DNA of 13,888 bases. It comes from an uncultured Collinsella sp. Lineage in GTDB: Bacteria > Actinomycetota > Coriobacteriia > Coriobacteriales > Coriobacteriaceae. The position numbers and the translations under genes were made by a program. Positions 12,916 to 13,888 of the stretch are shown piece after piece; position 1 is the first letter of the stretch, and the number at the start of each line of letters is the position of its first letter. The notes under the pieces are model-generated. The model was not told the DNA's origin and made no database searches. It was given only the letters and a program-made list of their open reading frames with translations. The DNA lies in NCBI GenBank assembly GCA_902494035.1, contig CABURV010000045.1:1-13888 (forward strand), written 5' to 3'.

Positions 12916-13888
12916 CTACCTCACCCGCTTCTTCAACATGAGTGCGATAACCACCGGCGCGCCGAAGATGGCGGTGACGGCGCTGATGGAAAGCTCGACG
13001 GGAGAGAACAGCGTGCGCGCGATCAAATCGCAACCCGCGCAGAAGATGGCGCCTCCCAAGAAGCACGCAGGAATCACGCGGATGGGCTTCGACGACTTCA
13101 GCGCCGACTTTACGAGATGCGGAACCGCGATGCCTACGAACGACACCGGACCAGCGAACGCGGTCACGCAGGCGGAGAGCATGCTCGCTAGAAGGACGAG
13201 CACCACGCGGAAGCGTGCGACGTTCACGCCGACGCTTTTCGCGTAGGCTTCTCCCAGCTGGAAGGCGGAAAGGGGCTTCGATATCGCGAATACGCATGCG
13301 CTCACGGTGATCACCACGACCGCGATGACCGCAATGTCGTCCCAGTTCGAACCCGAGAAGCTACCCAAAGACCAGTTGTGCAGGTTCACGATGGACTGGT
13401 CGTCGGCGAAGGCGATGAGAAAGTTCGTCGCCGCCGAGCAGATGTATCCCACCATGACGCCCGCCACGATGAGCATGGCCATGGAACTTATGCGCCGTGC
13501 GATGAGGAGCACGAAGCCGATGGTGATAAGCGATCCCAGAAACGCTGCGGCCACCATGGCCGGCGAGGACATGGCCTGGTTCGCGCCCAGAAGCACGATC
13601 ATCGTAAGCGCGACGACGAACTTTGCGCCCGAGGAGACGCCCAAGATGAACGGGTCGGCGATGGGGTTGTTGAAAAACGTCTGCAGCAGGAACCCGGAGA
13701 GCGAAAGTGCCCCGCCGAGAAGCACGGCTGAAAGCACGCGCGGCAGGCGAATCTCCCAGATGACTTGGCTTTCCATGGAATTGGCCGCGCCGCCCGAAAG
13801 GATGCCGGGGATGTGGTCTGCGGGCACGAGCACGCTCCCGATGCACAGGTTGGCCCCGACGAGCACGATGAGGACAACAGCGAGCAGC
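12916..13888 (-). CDS. FecCD-family ABC permease, N-terminus cut by right edge
   Basis: This is the membrane subunit of a metal-chelate ABC importer. At least 323 residues are visible and the frame stays open, with hydrophobic codons, through the right edge; the GTG at 13866 is probably internal. Typical FecCD features are IRLPRVLSAVLLGGALSLSG near the N-terminus, NNPIADPFILGVSSGA, FAGPVSFVGIAVPHLVK, and the C-terminal SPVELSISAVTAIFGAPVVI, among about nine or ten membrane segments. The family moves iron-siderophores, heme or cobalamin from a binding protein into the cytoplasm. The stop codon is directly followed by the ATG of the ATPase gene. A substrate-binding protein would be expected beyond the right edge. 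Substrate is not determinable here. Confidence 0.92.
   Translation of the reverse strand, partial: LLAVVLIVLVGANLCIGSVLVPADHIPGILSGGAANSMESQVIWEIRLPRVLSAVLLGGALSLSGFLLQTFFNNPIADPFILGVSSGAKFVVALTMIVLLGANQAMSSPAMVAAAFLGSLITIGFVLLIARRISSMAMLIVAGVMVGYICSAATNFLIAFADDQSIVNLHNWSLGSFSGSNWDDIAVIAVVVITVSACVFAISKPLSAFQLGEAYAKSVGVNVARFRVVLVLLASMLSACVTAFAGPVSFVGIAVPHLVKSALKSSKPIRVIPACFLGGAIFCAGCDLIARTLFSPVELSISAVTAIFGAPVVIALMLKKRVR

Noticed and set aside
11452..13191. 579-codon plus-strand open frame overlapping the ABC ATPase and permease genes
   Set aside because: The minus strand encodes clear Walker A, signature and Walker B motifs. The plus-strand product is Arg-rich and without motifs, as expected of a GC-rich shadow frame.
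1..13888. A new multi-gene defence, phage or biosynthetic system
   Set aside because: Every sizeable gene belongs to a known family (sugar PTS, kinases, tRNA maturation, membrane flippase-like, TetR, metal-chelate ABC importer). No cluster of unknown genes remains.

Overview
The window looks like chromosomal DNA from a high-GC Gram-positive bacterium, most likely a gut Coriobacteriia of the Collinsella type. That assignment is inferred from codon use (third positions rich in G/C, GAG/CTC/GTC/AAG preferred), strong AGGAGG-type ribosome binding sites, and protein character. It is not based on a marker-gene search.

Region 1 (about 1-7560) is a complete route for taking up fructose or a related hexose through the PEP phosphotransferase system (PTS) and phosphorylating it again. 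A divergent RpiR/MurR-family regulator (minus strand, cut by the left edge) is followed by fruA (an EIIBCA permease in one polypeptide), ptsH (HPr), ptsI (Enzyme I) and two paralogous PfkB-family 1-phosphofructokinase-like kinases. Phosphate would pass from PEP to EI His186, HPr His15, the EIIA His581 and EIIB Cys12 of FruA, and then to the sugar. A kinase would then make the bisphosphate for glycolysis. The genes lie in the same direction but look like several transcription units: strong intrinsic terminators follow fruA and each kinase, and a hairpin with a T-run separates ptsH from ptsI.

Region 2 (7700-10758) is housekeeping: a CCA-adding tRNA nucleotidyltransferase, tRNA-Glu(CTC) with its own promoter and terminator, and a multi-pass membrane protein of the LPG_synthase_TM (UPF0104) family. 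A TetR-family regulator follows (10875-11486), with two inverted repeats in its leader.

Region 3 (11489-13888, minus strand) differs in character. A 30-codon remnant of an IS3-family transposase lies directly against a two-gene part of a FecCD/BtuCD-type metal-chelate ABC importer (permease cut by the right edge, ATPase with an extra C-terminal domain). The importer operon therefore sits at a former insertion-sequence site, which suggests, without proving, that this is an accessory locus.

The most notable non-coding structures are a perfect 23-bp inverted repeat with a 23-nt loop at 2989-3057, a 19/20-bp inverted repeat inside the 3' end of the ABC ATPase gene, a 6-3-6 palindrome between the rpiR-like gene and fruA, and two mutually exclusive hairpins ahead of the first kinase. 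I found no CRISPR array, phage module, toxin-antitoxin pair or recognisable new multi-gene system.
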